A DNA stretch of 64,000 nt from Adineta steineri. Its lineage: Eukaryota; Rotifera; Eurotatoria; Adinetida; Adinetidae. The notes under the pieces were generated by a model that ran no database searches, had not been told where the DNA came from, and saw only the letters and a program-made list of their open reading frames with translations. The translations under genes and the position numbers were made by a program. This document shows positions 21,936 through 32,855 of this stretch, piece after piece (the stretch's first letter is position 1; every line of letters starts with the position of its first letter). The DNA lies in assembly GCA_905250115.1 (NCBI GenBank), contig CAJNOI010000134.1, forward strand, positions 48,731 to 112,730, given 5' to 3'.

Positions 21936-24655
21936 TTAAAATCTACGATGTTCCCATACGTCTTCTAATGCTTTTGTCGAGATTATACTTGGTTGTTCGA
22001 TGTACGGAATTTTTGTGTTCTTTCTTCCAATCAACATCAATTTTGTTTGATTTTCTTGTCGACTTTGTAGGAATTCTTTTCGTTGATAAATTAATGTTGG
22101 ATTATTTATTAAGAATACAGCAAGAAGCCATTTATGTTTTGCTTTTGATAATCGTTTTGTTGTTGTTGGATAAAGATGATCACGAAGAAGATGACTAACA
22201 AAACAAAGTAAAACAGGATGTCGATGAGCACATTCTATATGAATTAATCCACAATATGAATTAAAACCAGCATCCATAGTTTCTAATTTTCTACCCAATG
22301 GTGCATAATCCAATCGGCACATGTAAATGATACCACCACCAATACTTTTCAATATACGCATGATAGCAGCAATAAAACCCAGAAAAGCATCGAGAAAAAA
22401 ATTAAAATAGATATATACCATAAAACTTCGTCGATTATTAACTGATAAAACTTCACCAGCATGTTGTAGAAATACAATTTGTCCCAAAGTTTTATTTAAA
22501 TATAATTTAAATGTTGTAAAAAGTACGAAAGGAATTAATCCCTTGAGTCCTCGTTCAATAAGTCTTGCATTTCCAAAAGTAAGAAATCCATCAATAACTA
22601 GTACTATAAGAACAGCAAAAAATATCAAAACTATATAACCTATTACAAGATAACCAATTAAATATCCAGCGAAATGAAAATAGCCAGTTATACAACTAAC
22701 ATTTCGGGATGGATTACGACCTGGTATTTCAGAATGATTACCACGAAATGCTTGTATAAGATTTCGTCGAATACTTGCAAGCATAACTAATATTTGTACA
22801 ATGATTATAATCAATGCAATAATAACACCAATTATATATGATCGAGTAAGATTCGGTATAGGAAAATCCGACGGTGTATCTTCATCATATATCACGTCAG
22901 GCTCTGATGGTAATACAACTCCAGCAAGGAAATTAGCACCATCTTGAAAACCTTTTTGGGCTGCATCAAGTTTTGGAAGAACTTGAATGTAAGCCTATTT
23001 ATTTTACAGAAAAAATATTAAATTACTAAATAATTAAATAACTTACGTTAACAGTAATAAAGAAAAGTAGTAGAAAAGCTGATGCATAGACACAGACTAC
23101 ACGAGACGAGAAACGAAAATCATCTCGCCATGCATAGATTTTTCGTAAAATTTGATTAAATCGATTCTTTGGTGGTTGTATAGGAACTATTCCTAATAAT
23201 TTTTTAACATATCGTGATTCAGCTGAATGTGGTAAAGATGAATATAAAAGATCTTTTTGTTCACGTGTCAGTTGTCTGTCAGTAGGATGTCGATGTCGAA
23301 TTCGTTTTAATAATAACATAGGTAATTTAACACTAATATAAGCAAGACATATATAAGGAGGAATATCAGTCAATAGTTGAACAAATAATAATTTTGATCC
23401 TGTACCATAATAAGTCAATTTAATCTCTGTATTTGTACTGTCAGTTTTATTAAATGCTTCTTCTGTTAGATAGAAACTATTTCGACAAAGACCGGTATAA
23501 ACAATAGATACACTGAAATCTAACCATACATATAAAGTAGCACAAGCTAAACTGAAACAATTATCAATATAGACAGCAGCCAAAATTGGATAACGTCGAA
23601 AGCCAATGATAAAGACTCGTATTATCTGGAATAGATAACTCACTATGACACCTATAATAAAGCAGATAGAATACAATAAATTATTATATATTTAAATAAC
23701 GAACCTCTACCACTTGATGGACGATTTCCAGCTATGAGTTCCGTTACAATATCTAATAATTCATCGGCAAATACAGCAAATATGACTGCTGCTAATGTTC
23801 GTTTAACATGACCGAAAAAATCTAATGGTATTGGAATACCTAAATAACCTTTACAATGTTTGTTTCGTTGAAATGAAGTACGTTTTGTTGTTATTATAAA
23901 CAATACAATAAGTAGACAAGCAGCCGGAAAAGTAAAAAGATTGAATTCAGCTCTTAAATCAATAATTCGACAAACTGATGGACGTATATAAAAAACTGAT
24001 TGATTTTTTAGAAATTTATCAACAATTTCTTCATGAATAGGTTTTATAGTAAACCATTTAGCAATAAGAGTACCTGCTGCAACTATAAGAGTCAAAATAC
24101 CAGTAATCCATGATAAAATCCGACGAGAAGGATCAAGTACAGTGATCGGTACTGTAGGAAATTTTCGAGTGAAAATTGGAATTTTTTCTCTAGAAATTAT
24201 TTATAAATTAAAAAACAGAAAATGATAAGAAACTAGACTCACGTTTGTTCATTTTTTGGTAGTTTACGGTTTTTCATGATACGACGAAACAATAGCATTC
24301 CATAAAAAAATACTAACAAAATAAATACCAGAACTCCTAGTGCTATAACCTGTTGACCACTATTTGATACTACAAGATAGAGTAAAAAGAAAGCATGAAT
24401 ATTAGATTTACAAGGATCATTTTTCTCACATTCATCACATCTTGTTCCATTCCACCAAAATTTGCAAAGACATTTTGTGTCACCTGTTGTCGTATCTCGA
24501 CAATAGCCATATCGACCGCATGGATTATACACAGAACAATCTGTAATTTATAAAGTTCAATTAGTTAATTTCTTTAAATGATTTTGATACTTACTAAGCC
24601 TGAGTATTACAGGGGTCGTTGTGACATCTTCATCGCTTGATGCATCACTTTCCAT
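21936..24655 (-). CDS. STRA6-like retinol-uptake receptor with an N-terminal EGF-like module, five or more exons
   Basis: Exon 1 starts at ATG 24655 ('MESDASSDEDV'). Exon 2 holds an EGF-like module ('CGRYGYC', 'CLCKFWWNGTRCDEC') and a first TM ('VIALGVLVFILLVFFYGML'). Later exons have many TMs, 'YLGIPIPLDFFGHVKRT' and 'YPILAAVYIDNC'. The last exon (22895-21936 and upstream) has the STRA6 core: 'SFMVYIYFNFFLDAFLGF', 'RLDYAPLGRKLETMDAGFNSY', 'HPVLLCFVSHLL'. STRA6 moves retinol between carrier protein and cell across the plasma membrane. I know of no EGF-like module in vertebrate STRA6, so this looks like a lineage-specific addition. Splices at 24596/24540, 24247/24190, 23700/23650 and 23040/22995 keep the frame. 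The exact start is uncertain, as no clear signal peptide precedes the EGF module. Confidence 0.8.
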
Positions 24656-26380
24656 CGAGAATAATATTATAAAATATGTCCTGTTTTTTTCTTTTGATCG
24701 CTTTAAAAATATGTACTGTAATTTAATCCGTAAACCTTTATTTTTGCCTGATATTTGAGACACGTCCTTCTTGCACACTTTAAAATCGTCATGTCATTTA
24801 TTTTTTCTTCTTCTTATTCATATATAACGACAACAAGAGCTATATATATATTGATGTTTTTTTCATTTATTTTATTTTTGTTAGCATTGTGAGAAAGAAA
24901 TAAAGAAAAATCTATGTTTGTTCACGTGATGATCAAGATAAGTAGTGAATTGAAAAGAAAAATAGGAATATTCTTCAAACTCAATCAAATATTACTTTAA
25001 ATTACTTGTTGTTGGGAACGTGCCAGATACACATATATTTGAGAAAAAGGGAAAGAACTTCATAATATATGTCAAAACTTTATCAAATACTATCGATTAA
25101 TCATATGGAATAGATGTATACTTTACAGATATCTGATTACGTATTTGTAAGTCATTGTGAAGAAAATGAATATTGAAACAGCTCGATATACAAGGATTAG
25201 TTTTTATATTTTTACAGGCAGTTCATGGAGCATCTACTTCAAACTTTCAAAAGCTTGTTTTTGTAAAAGATAAATATGTATGTCATATGACCCATATATC
25301 GTAATATTTATTTTACGCACGTGTACTACCCTAATAGTAATTAAATTGCTTTGTCGTTCGTATTTATCCATGCATTTAAATTGTATGAGCAATCTCAAAT
25401 ACACGCAATGATCATTATTTATTTCGATGTTTTGTAATTACTCTCATTGTTATGTGTGCTTTTGTATAGATTCTTTATGTTTTGACTTGAATGAATAATC
25501 TTCAATGTTTCATCAACAATACAAAATGGAAAAAAAAGGTTTTTCTTATAAAAATTTCAGTTTAATATTTAAAAAAATTCTTTTTATTTTCCTCTTGATC
25601 TATACTATATTCGTATTTTTTCAAATCATTATTCATTATTGAGACAGATTATGCTTTTTCGTTCAATACCTTTGCCAAACTGCTCTATTGTAAATTCAAA
25701 TTCGTCTAGAGAAAATATGCCTGCTACTTTGAAGTATTCTCTTTAGAAAATTCTATAAAGTATCCGAATTTCTGATAAAGACAGCACTGTGGTTTTTATA
25801 CTGATTATAACTTTGTTTGAAAATTTATCGGATGCTTGCTTTCGTCTGACGGTGACAACCCAAGAAAAAAACCATAATTAATTTACTAGATATAGTTTTT
25901 CCAATAATTCATACATTTCATTTGTACATTATGGTTTTGTAATTATACTTAAATGATTCTAATATGAAAAATCTTATTATTCATATTGAAAAAAAATATA
26001 TACTAATTGTATTTAGTGTAAGATGTTCTTCAATAGATGAACATTATAATACAAATGATTTACATTAAATTGAAAAGTAATAGCAGTAAAAATTATGTAC
26101 ACTATTTTTTTATTATTCTTTTCTCCCAACAACAACAACAACAACAACAGTGATGAAGCATGATTTCATTATTATCTACGAAAAAAAACCCTAGCAAGAG
26201 CAATAACAAAAATTTCATTTGTTCTTTATCTCTGCCACATATTTCACAACAAAACTAGATAAGATATAAATATAACAGACCACAAAAAACTTTCTCGATT
26301 ATAAAGTAAGCATAATAAAATTTGAAAATAAACTTTTTCTTATTAAACATATCAGTATAGTTTATATTTAATTTTTAATA
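24656..26380. other. Long intergenic stretch
   Basis: About 1.7 kb of AT-rich DNA between divergent genes. The only notable item is a short CAA microsatellite near 26130-26150. No open frame with protein-like composition is seen. Confidence 0.5.
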
Positions 26381-27195
26381 ATGCTGCGGGGGCCCAACCA
26401 AAATCAATTATCAAGTGATGATGAGAATATTCCTGAAACAAAAATACAAAGAAGAGTACGTATGTTAGGTATGTTAAATATTTTCTATTTACAAATAAAT
26501 AAAATAATCTTGAATTTATAGAATTCTATGCCACTGTTAAAGACACAGAACTTAAAGAAATAATTAATAGTCAAAATTGTTGTTCAACAATAGATGTATC
26601 ATGTCAAAAATTAGATGATTCTAATATGGCAACTGTAATTAAGTATGGTATTAATGAAAAAAAATGTAAAAGTCTTAATTTATGGGGAAACCGATTTACA
26701 TATAAAAGTATTACAATTCTTGCAAATGTATTAGGAGGCAATACAACATTAAGAGAACTGGATTTATCACATAATCTTTTAACAGATCAAGGTGTTGAGA
26801 TAATATCACATTTTCTTTCATTAAATACATGTGCAATTAAAGATCTTGATCTTTCCGGAAATGATATTACAGATAACGGGGCTCAGTATCTAGCTAATAT
26901 GCTTACAAAAAATCAAACACTTAAATTTTTATCATTAAATAAAAATCAAATAACTGATTATGGTTTAAGTTTATTAGTTAAGGCAGTTAAAAATAACAAT
27001 AATAAACTTACAGTTTTAAAACTTGAATCAAATCCAGATATAACTCCAAATGGTGTTGAACATGCTATTAATGAATTGAAAGAAAATAAAATATTACAAG
27101 ATATTTATTTCAAACATTGTAAACTTGATGATTCAGACAAAAAAAATTTTGAAGAAAATGCTGCATTAAAAACTGGATTTTATGTTATTATCTAA
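26381..27195 (+). CDS. Leucine-rich-repeat protein (RNase-inhibitor/NLRC3-like LRRs)
   Basis: Exon 1 starts at ATG 26381 ('MLRGPNQNQL'), with a 53-bp intron at about 26469-26521. Exon 2 runs to 27195; the protein is about 254 aa. After a short acidic N-terminus there are at least five 28-residue LRRs of the ribonuclease-inhibitor type ('LRELDLSHNLLTDQGVEIIS', 'LKDLDLSGNDITDNGAQYLA', 'LKFLSLNKNQITDYGLSLL'). There are no NACHT, death or membrane domains, so it is probably a cytosolic binding scaffold of unknown partner. The length and repeats are regular and the gene looks intact. Confidence 0.8.
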
Positions 27196-27550
27196 TAAAA
27201 TGATCTTCCACGTATATTCTTTTTTTTGTCTTTATTGATTATTTATTTTATTGATTGAATTTTATAGTTTTTAATACAGTATTTTTTTTCAACCAATTGA
27301 TTGAACAAAAATGCTAACAATCCCCTTGGTCGTTTTTTTTTCTTCTTGTGTTGTATATCATATAATAAATTCAAAAGAATAGAAAAAGAAATATGCATTG
27401 TACACAAAATGAAGTCGATTCACTTACTGGGATAAAAACTTTCATTCGTTGAGTTGTCAAGCAAGAATATTTAAAGTTTAATATAAAAAAAGAATCGATA
27501 GTCGTTAGCAACAATTTATATACTATTTCATCATTCATTCGAAAAATAAA

Positions 27551-28171
27551 ATGGTTGTAAAGTATAATACATGCAATCTTGCATTAATTTCTCTCTCAGT
27601 AATCTTTGGAGCAATTGCATTATTGTTAGCTTGTGTTGGAATTGGTTCATCGAATTGGCAAACTACATCGACTAATACAACAACTGGACAAACGTATATT
27701 GATAGGGTTGCTAATTTTTTCTATGCTTGCCGTTTAAATCTAACTGGTGATGCGCAATGTGGACAACGTAGTAGTGATCATAATGATATACAATATTATA
27801 TAATTAATTTAACAGGAAATTCAACTGAATGGAATTTACATTTAAATTTTGCGGCTGGTCTTTCGATTATTGGTATTATTTTTATCTTTATTGGAACAAT
27901 TACTAATCTTCTGATGTTTTTTGGTGATCGATCAACATGGATATATTTAATTGCACCAACATTTCTTTTTAATGCATGTCTTTTTATGCTTGCCGGATTA
28001 GCTGAAGGTGCACGTGTACTTCTATACAATGGTTATTCGGCTAGTTTATATGAAGTAGCACATGTATTTATTATATTTAGTTTATTAACTAGTGCTATAG
28101 CTGCTGGTTGCTTACACGATCGTCCTCTTTATACTCAAGCACATAAAAAACTAAAAAGAATAAAAAAATGA
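27551..28171 (+). CDS. Four-TM claudin/PMP22-like membrane protein
   Basis: 206 aa, single exon. TM1 is at about 8-33 ('LSVIFGAIALLLACVGI'), followed by an extracellular loop with 'NWQTT' and 'FFYACRLNLTGDAQC', which resembles the claudin W...C...C loop with N-glycosylation sites. TM2 is at about 98-122, TM3 at about 128-152 and TM4 at about 165-188, ending in a basic tail ('KKLKRIKK'). The claudin superfamily includes junction proteins and channel subunits. Membership is inferred from topology and the loop pattern; the sequence is otherwise divergent. Confidence 0.65.
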   Translation: MVVKYNTCNLALISLSVIFGAIALLLACVGIGSSNWQTTSTNTTTGQTYIDRVANFFYACRLNLTGDAQCGQRSSDHNDIQYYIINLTGNSTEWNLHLNFAAGLSIIGIIFIFIGTITNLLMFFGDRSTWIYLIAPTFLFNACLFMLAGLAEGARVLLYNGYSASLYEVAHVFIIFSLLTSAIAAGCLHDRPLYTQAHKKLKRIKK

Positions 28172-28300
28172 ATTATTATTACTAGAGACGCATATATTGC
28201 ATTATATTATTATTCCAATACTTAATAAAACTGTTTGATTTTCTATACTTTTGTTTAAAACTAAAAATAATTTAAATTAATGAGTAACCGCTTAAAATAA

Positions 28301-28442
28301 TCAAATATGTATTTTTATGGTTGAAGACGAGAATATTGTTATTAAATATCGACGTTTCGAATATTTCTATGTGTTCATCTAGTGGACCAAGACACAAATA
28401 AGAACAATATTTCGTCTTCAACTACAAAAAATACATATTTGA
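28301..28442. repeat. Palindromic element with 40-bp inverted repeats
   Basis: The left arm, 28301-28340, starts TCAAATATGTATTTTTATGG. The right arm, 28403-28442, is its imperfect reverse complement ending ACATATTTGA. The spacer is 62 bp. It looks like a MITE or a decayed fold-back element. The flanks AATAA/TAAAA give no certain target duplication. Confidence 0.75.
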
Positions 28443-29211
28443 TAAAATTAATATACCAGCATATAATACTTTATTGTAATAGAAATTTAAATTCTTTCTG
28501 CTGTTAATATAATTTCAAGGTTAAATTTTCATCGATCTTTACATGAGTTACGACTTCATGTTTTACTAATATCAAATCTCGATCGTATTTTTGAACTGTC
28601 GATCGATATAATTCTTATAAAAGACAGTTAAACTTAACATGTGTATAAATGTGTGTAAGTCTCACAAAAATATACAACATCCTATGTAAGATTTTATATC
28701 ACAATTTACGGTAGTTGAAAAGAAAATGAGCCATCGTTAACGTAGGAATAACAAGTAATAGAATTTAATAATCTATTTGATCATGTTTTTCGTTCGTGGT
28801 GTATTTTTCGAATATTTTCTTAATAATAAGAAAATTTTTTCTGTCATACTGTATAATTGTGTACTTACAATCAGCTGTGACATTTCTTTCTTAAGTGCAT
28901 CTTTATCGTAATAGTGTAATATATATGATTTTCTTTTATGTCACAGGGACGAAGTTCGTCCATGACAACGCAGCGTGAGGACAAACTACACACTTCATTA
29001 CTTAAATAAAGTAATACAATATATACATATAGACAGTATATACCGTATGGTTTAAATCTCTATTGTTTGATAATAGTTTCCGCTAAAAATAAATATTAAC
29101 CCTTATAACAGAATGATTTACTATAAAATTAGATATTATCCTGTAATTATTTGAAATTTTCTTCGTCAAGTTTACGATAACTTTGTACTATATTTATGAG
29201 AATATGTTGAG

Positions 29212-29522
29212 CGGTCAGTAAAATAATCGAAATATCAGTAAATATATCAATTGGTCAGTTTTCAAAAAAATCAGTAAACAATTCAAAAGTGATCAGTAGA
29301 TTTTGTGGAAGCAGCAGTGAAAAAATATGATTTTTGTCAGTAAAAAAAGGAAAGTAGACCATCTTTGCACAAGTTTATATTTTTTTACTTTCTATTCCAT
29401 CTTATTTACTGATCGTTTAAATTTTATTATGGACCTATCAAATTAATTACTGACCATTCAATAATTCTACTGATTTTTGAATTTTTCGTTTTACTGACCG
29501 TTTCTATCATTCTACTGACCAC
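29212..29522. repeat. Fold-back array of GGTCAGTAAA-like units
   Basis: The left half (29212-29350) carries spaced direct copies of GGTCAGTAAA or TCAGTAAA. The right half (29395-29522) carries their reverse complement, TTTACTGACC. Outermost copies match outermost copies (GCGGTCAGTAAAATAATCGA on the left, TTTTACTGACCGTTTCTATC on the right). The two halves can fold into one long imperfect hairpin. Confidence 0.7.
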
Positions 29523-30028
29523 TTAAATGACACCCTATATTTATATAAAAATTGTTTCGTAGTAATTTTATTCGTACGTCAATAGGTTTTTAATATGGAT
29601 GGTTTTTTAATCATTTTTCTATATATAAAAATATAACTATTAAATATATTATTCGTTATTCTATGATATTTTTCACCTTATAATAAATAACTAAATGACA
29701 TTTTTTTTAGTAATCAGTTTTCTTTCTTTTCTATTCTTTTTCTTTTACTATTTCGATACACATGTTCTATCTAGTAAAGAAATAAACATTGTATAAAATA
29801 TGCGCAGTAATTTATAACTAATCGACCATTCTAATAAATTTGCCCTTCTGATCCGTCCGTCTCTAATCGAAAGTAAACATACGTCCTCATAAACATATGA
29901 TATATCTGTAGTCACCTGTGCACAACAAAATATATAAAAAAAGAAGAGAAGAAATAAAAAACAAGTGAATAACAAAATATATATACATATTTTTGTCATA
30001 GTTGTCATCGATACATCATAATGAATGT

Positions 30029-30128
30029 NNNNNNNNNNNNNNNNNNNNNNNNNNNNNNNNNNNNNNNNNNNNNNNNNNNNNNNNNNNNNNNNNNNNNNNN
30101 NNNNNNNNNNNNNNNNNNNNNNNNNNNN
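30029..30128. other. Assembly gap (100 N)
   Basis: Exactly 100 N, the usual stand-in for a gap of unknown size. It falls inside the last propeller part of a B-box/NHL gene. Confidence 1.
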
Positions 30129-32024
30129 ACCAAACAACTATTCGATGATTCCATGAATCAGCAATATAAACATTACCCAAATGATCAACAACTACACCTT
30201 GAGGATTGGATAATTGTGAAAGACTACTTCCTTGACCTTGTCCACCAGCAACAACTATACCTTCTTTTGCACCTTTCATCCATTTCATCACACGATGATT
30301 ATTCCAATCGGATACATAAACTGAATGTTCTTGATCAATATAAATATAAGTCGGGTAATTAAGTTGATTAAGACGATCACCTTTTCCATTTCCACCTGCA
30401 ACAATTGTTCCAGTTGTATCTCCTGGTTTCCATCGTCTTACTTCATGTTTTTCATAATCAGAAATATAAAGATCTCCATTACTATCCATAGTTAATTGAG
30501 AACAATCAATATTCGCGATAATTACTTGTTGATTTGTACGACTTTTTCGTGGCCATCGTACTACACGCTTGTTTCCCCAATCACAAATAATAAGTGAATC
30601 ATTCTTTTTATCAAGAATTACATCTGTTGGACAATTTAATTGATCTATTCGATTACCCCATCCATTCCCACCAGCCACAATTTGACCATGATTTGCACCA
30701 GATTTCCATTTAACAACACGATGGCTTGAAGAATCAGCAATATAAATCTTTCGATCATCATCATCAATATAAATACCATCAGGATAAGACAATTGATTTC
30801 CTTGACTACCTTCTTTATTTCCACCAGCAATAGTTGCTCCATTCTGTTTCCACTTTGTAGTATTCAAAATATTTTCTGGTGTATTATTAAACTTTCCTAT
30901 AGGATTACAACAAAAACCTTCAAATAAAGATGTATTCTATTTAAAATATGTATTTATCGGCGTGGAAAATTTTCTCTCAAATACATTATATAAAGCAATA
31001 TCAGATTAACTCTGTCATGTGGTTGAATTATTATCTTTTCAAATTGTTGTTTATATTTAATTATCAAATTCATCTTAATCTGAATAATCGAAATATTTGC
31101 TCGGATGAAATTTGAAAACAGTAAAGTAGCTTATAATTTTTAATTTCGATAGAGAACGATTTTATGATTTTTTATTTGTTGTAATTGAATGATCAAATAT
31201 CATTCGATTAATCTATATCATGTTTTACTAATATTTAATGTCATTCTTTTATAAATTTTCATCTCAAGTTAAAAAAAAATCCTTCAAGGTTATTTCTTAA
31301 ATCTTAAAAAATTCAAAGCGTCTCATCTATTTTGTTCATTTTTGAATTTATAAATTCTGCCGAAATATATAAAATAACTATGATAGATTTAGTTATTTTT
31401 TCTTCAATAAATTTCTATCTTAGAATTTACTATTAAAAATTTTTTTTCTTGATAAACAAAAAATACCTAATGCAGTTCATAACTTTCAACAAATTCAATT
31501 GACTTACCCGATGATAAAATAACAGAAATTTTATGTATAAGTGGTACAGCTTCTTGTTGAATTGACATACTCGATGGTTTATTAAGTTCATCTGATAGTT
31601 GTTTTAGTTTTTGATTGAATTGATTTAAATCTATTTCATTAAAATCATTTTCTTGACGAATTTTTCTTAATTGATCAGATAATTTTGATAAACTAGTTTC
31701 AATTTGTTGAATATTTTTCGTTGTATGTTGAATTAACAATTGTCGACAATCTGTTGCTGTCTGTTGAATAGTTTTTATTGATTCTTCTTCCCATTGTTCA
31801 ATTTGTTTAATTAATATATGGATTTGTGGATGATTAGCTTGTTCATTAAGTGTTTGTCTAAAACGATCACGATGCAGTTCAATATGATCTAATTGCTTAT
31901 TTAATTCAAGACGATGATCTGTTAAATGATCATAACAAAATAATTGTAAACAACCTTCACATCTAACAGCTCGTTTTTCTTTATCACATGTAATACATCG
32001 ACTCTTAATAACTTCAGTTGCCAT
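30129..32024 (-). CDS. B-box/coiled-coil/NHL-repeat protein, copy A (3' end lost in gap)
   Basis: Exon 1 is 32024-31508 (517 nt). A 611-bp intron spans 31507-30897, and exon 2 runs from 30896 into the gap. Residues about 9-33 are a B-box-type zinc finger ('CITCDKEKRAVRCEGC', 'FCYDHLTDHR'). Residues about 45-165 are a coiled coil ('SLSKLSDQLRKIRQENDFNE'). Exon 2 has five NHL blades before the gap ('NQLSYPDGIYIDDDDRKIYIADSSSHRVVKW', shortened here at each side). TRIM-NHL-like proteins use the propeller to bind RNA or protein; without a RING, E3 activity is not implied. By comparison with copy B, about 55 residues plus the stop should lie in the gap. Copy B has an identical exon 1 length. Confidence 0.85.
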
Positions 32025-32855
32025 CGATGGAATAGCTAAATAGTAATATATATATATATATGTATGTATAAATAAAAAAAAAAGCTAAGGTTTATGAATA
32101 TCGAAGATAATAGAAAAATAGGCAATATGAGGATTTGATATTAGTTAGTGAACATCGAATACCCAGACGAGTCAATGTCAACCAACATTAGGGACGCACT
32201 GAAGAGTAGTTATGCATACGTTTACTAAGTCCCTTTTGTCGCTCTTTTGTTCAAGGATGCTATCCTTGTAAGAGAGGATTTTGTATTCTTTCCCTTTTTA
32301 CCTCTTCAATGAACATGAAAATGAATCTTTTATCACATGGATGACACCATAGAACAATAGAATAGTAAAAAGTACCTCGATGGATGAGTATTATTTTTCT
32401 CGGGCCTATTGGTAAAACGAAAAGTAATAGAACGATAAAATATTCATTTCTTTTTTTTCGTGTAATATAATTTATATCAGGCAATAATACACTGATCATC
32501 AAGGATATTCTTTTTTTTGTTGAACATTTCACGTAAACAAATCGATAAGCGTTGATTTCTGTTTCATAGTATTATTTTGTTCTTAAAGTACGCCTGATTT
32601 AACTTATTGAAAATTACGTAAAATTAATATTCAGCTAAATTTAATTACCAAAAAAGAAAAGGTATTATAATATGAACCATTAAATGTATACTCCTTAAAA
32701 TAATTGAGATAGGTTAATAAAGAATAAAACTAATTTATTTGATTTTTATTCATTTTAAAAGCAAAACACACTTTGACAAAAACAGAATTATAATCATGAA
32801 AAGTCATTGTATGAAGAAGAAGAAGAAGAAAAAAAAAGAAAGAAAGAAAAAGCTT
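32025..32855. other. Spacer between the two B-box/NHL copies
   Basis: Contains the duplicated upstream block (32169-32434) and an AAG/AAAG simple repeat at about 32816-32850, next to the copy B stop. No gene is seen. Confidence 0.6.
32169..32434 (-). promoter_or_regulatory. Duplicated upstream block of copy A
   Basis: Matches 35159-35430 over long stretches: GAGTCAATGTCAA, TGTTCAAGGAT, TATCCTTGTAAGAGAGGATT and CTCGGGCCTATTGGTAAAAC. It lies about 145-410 bp before the copy A ATG. The paired TATCCTTGTAAGAGAGGAT is itself partly palindromic. It is probably the promoter copied with the gene. Confidence 0.6.

Larger units (their letters stand above)
28172..30028. other. Intergenic stretch up to the assembly gap
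   Basis: Holds the palindrome at 28301-28442 and the CAGTAAA fold-back at 29212-29522. No supported gene is present. The open frame that crosses the gap at 29748-30137 has no domain. Confidence 0.5.

Noticed and set aside
29748-30137. Open frames running through the N gap
   Set aside because: Continuity depends on unknown bases; the non-N part has only a hydrophobic stretch.
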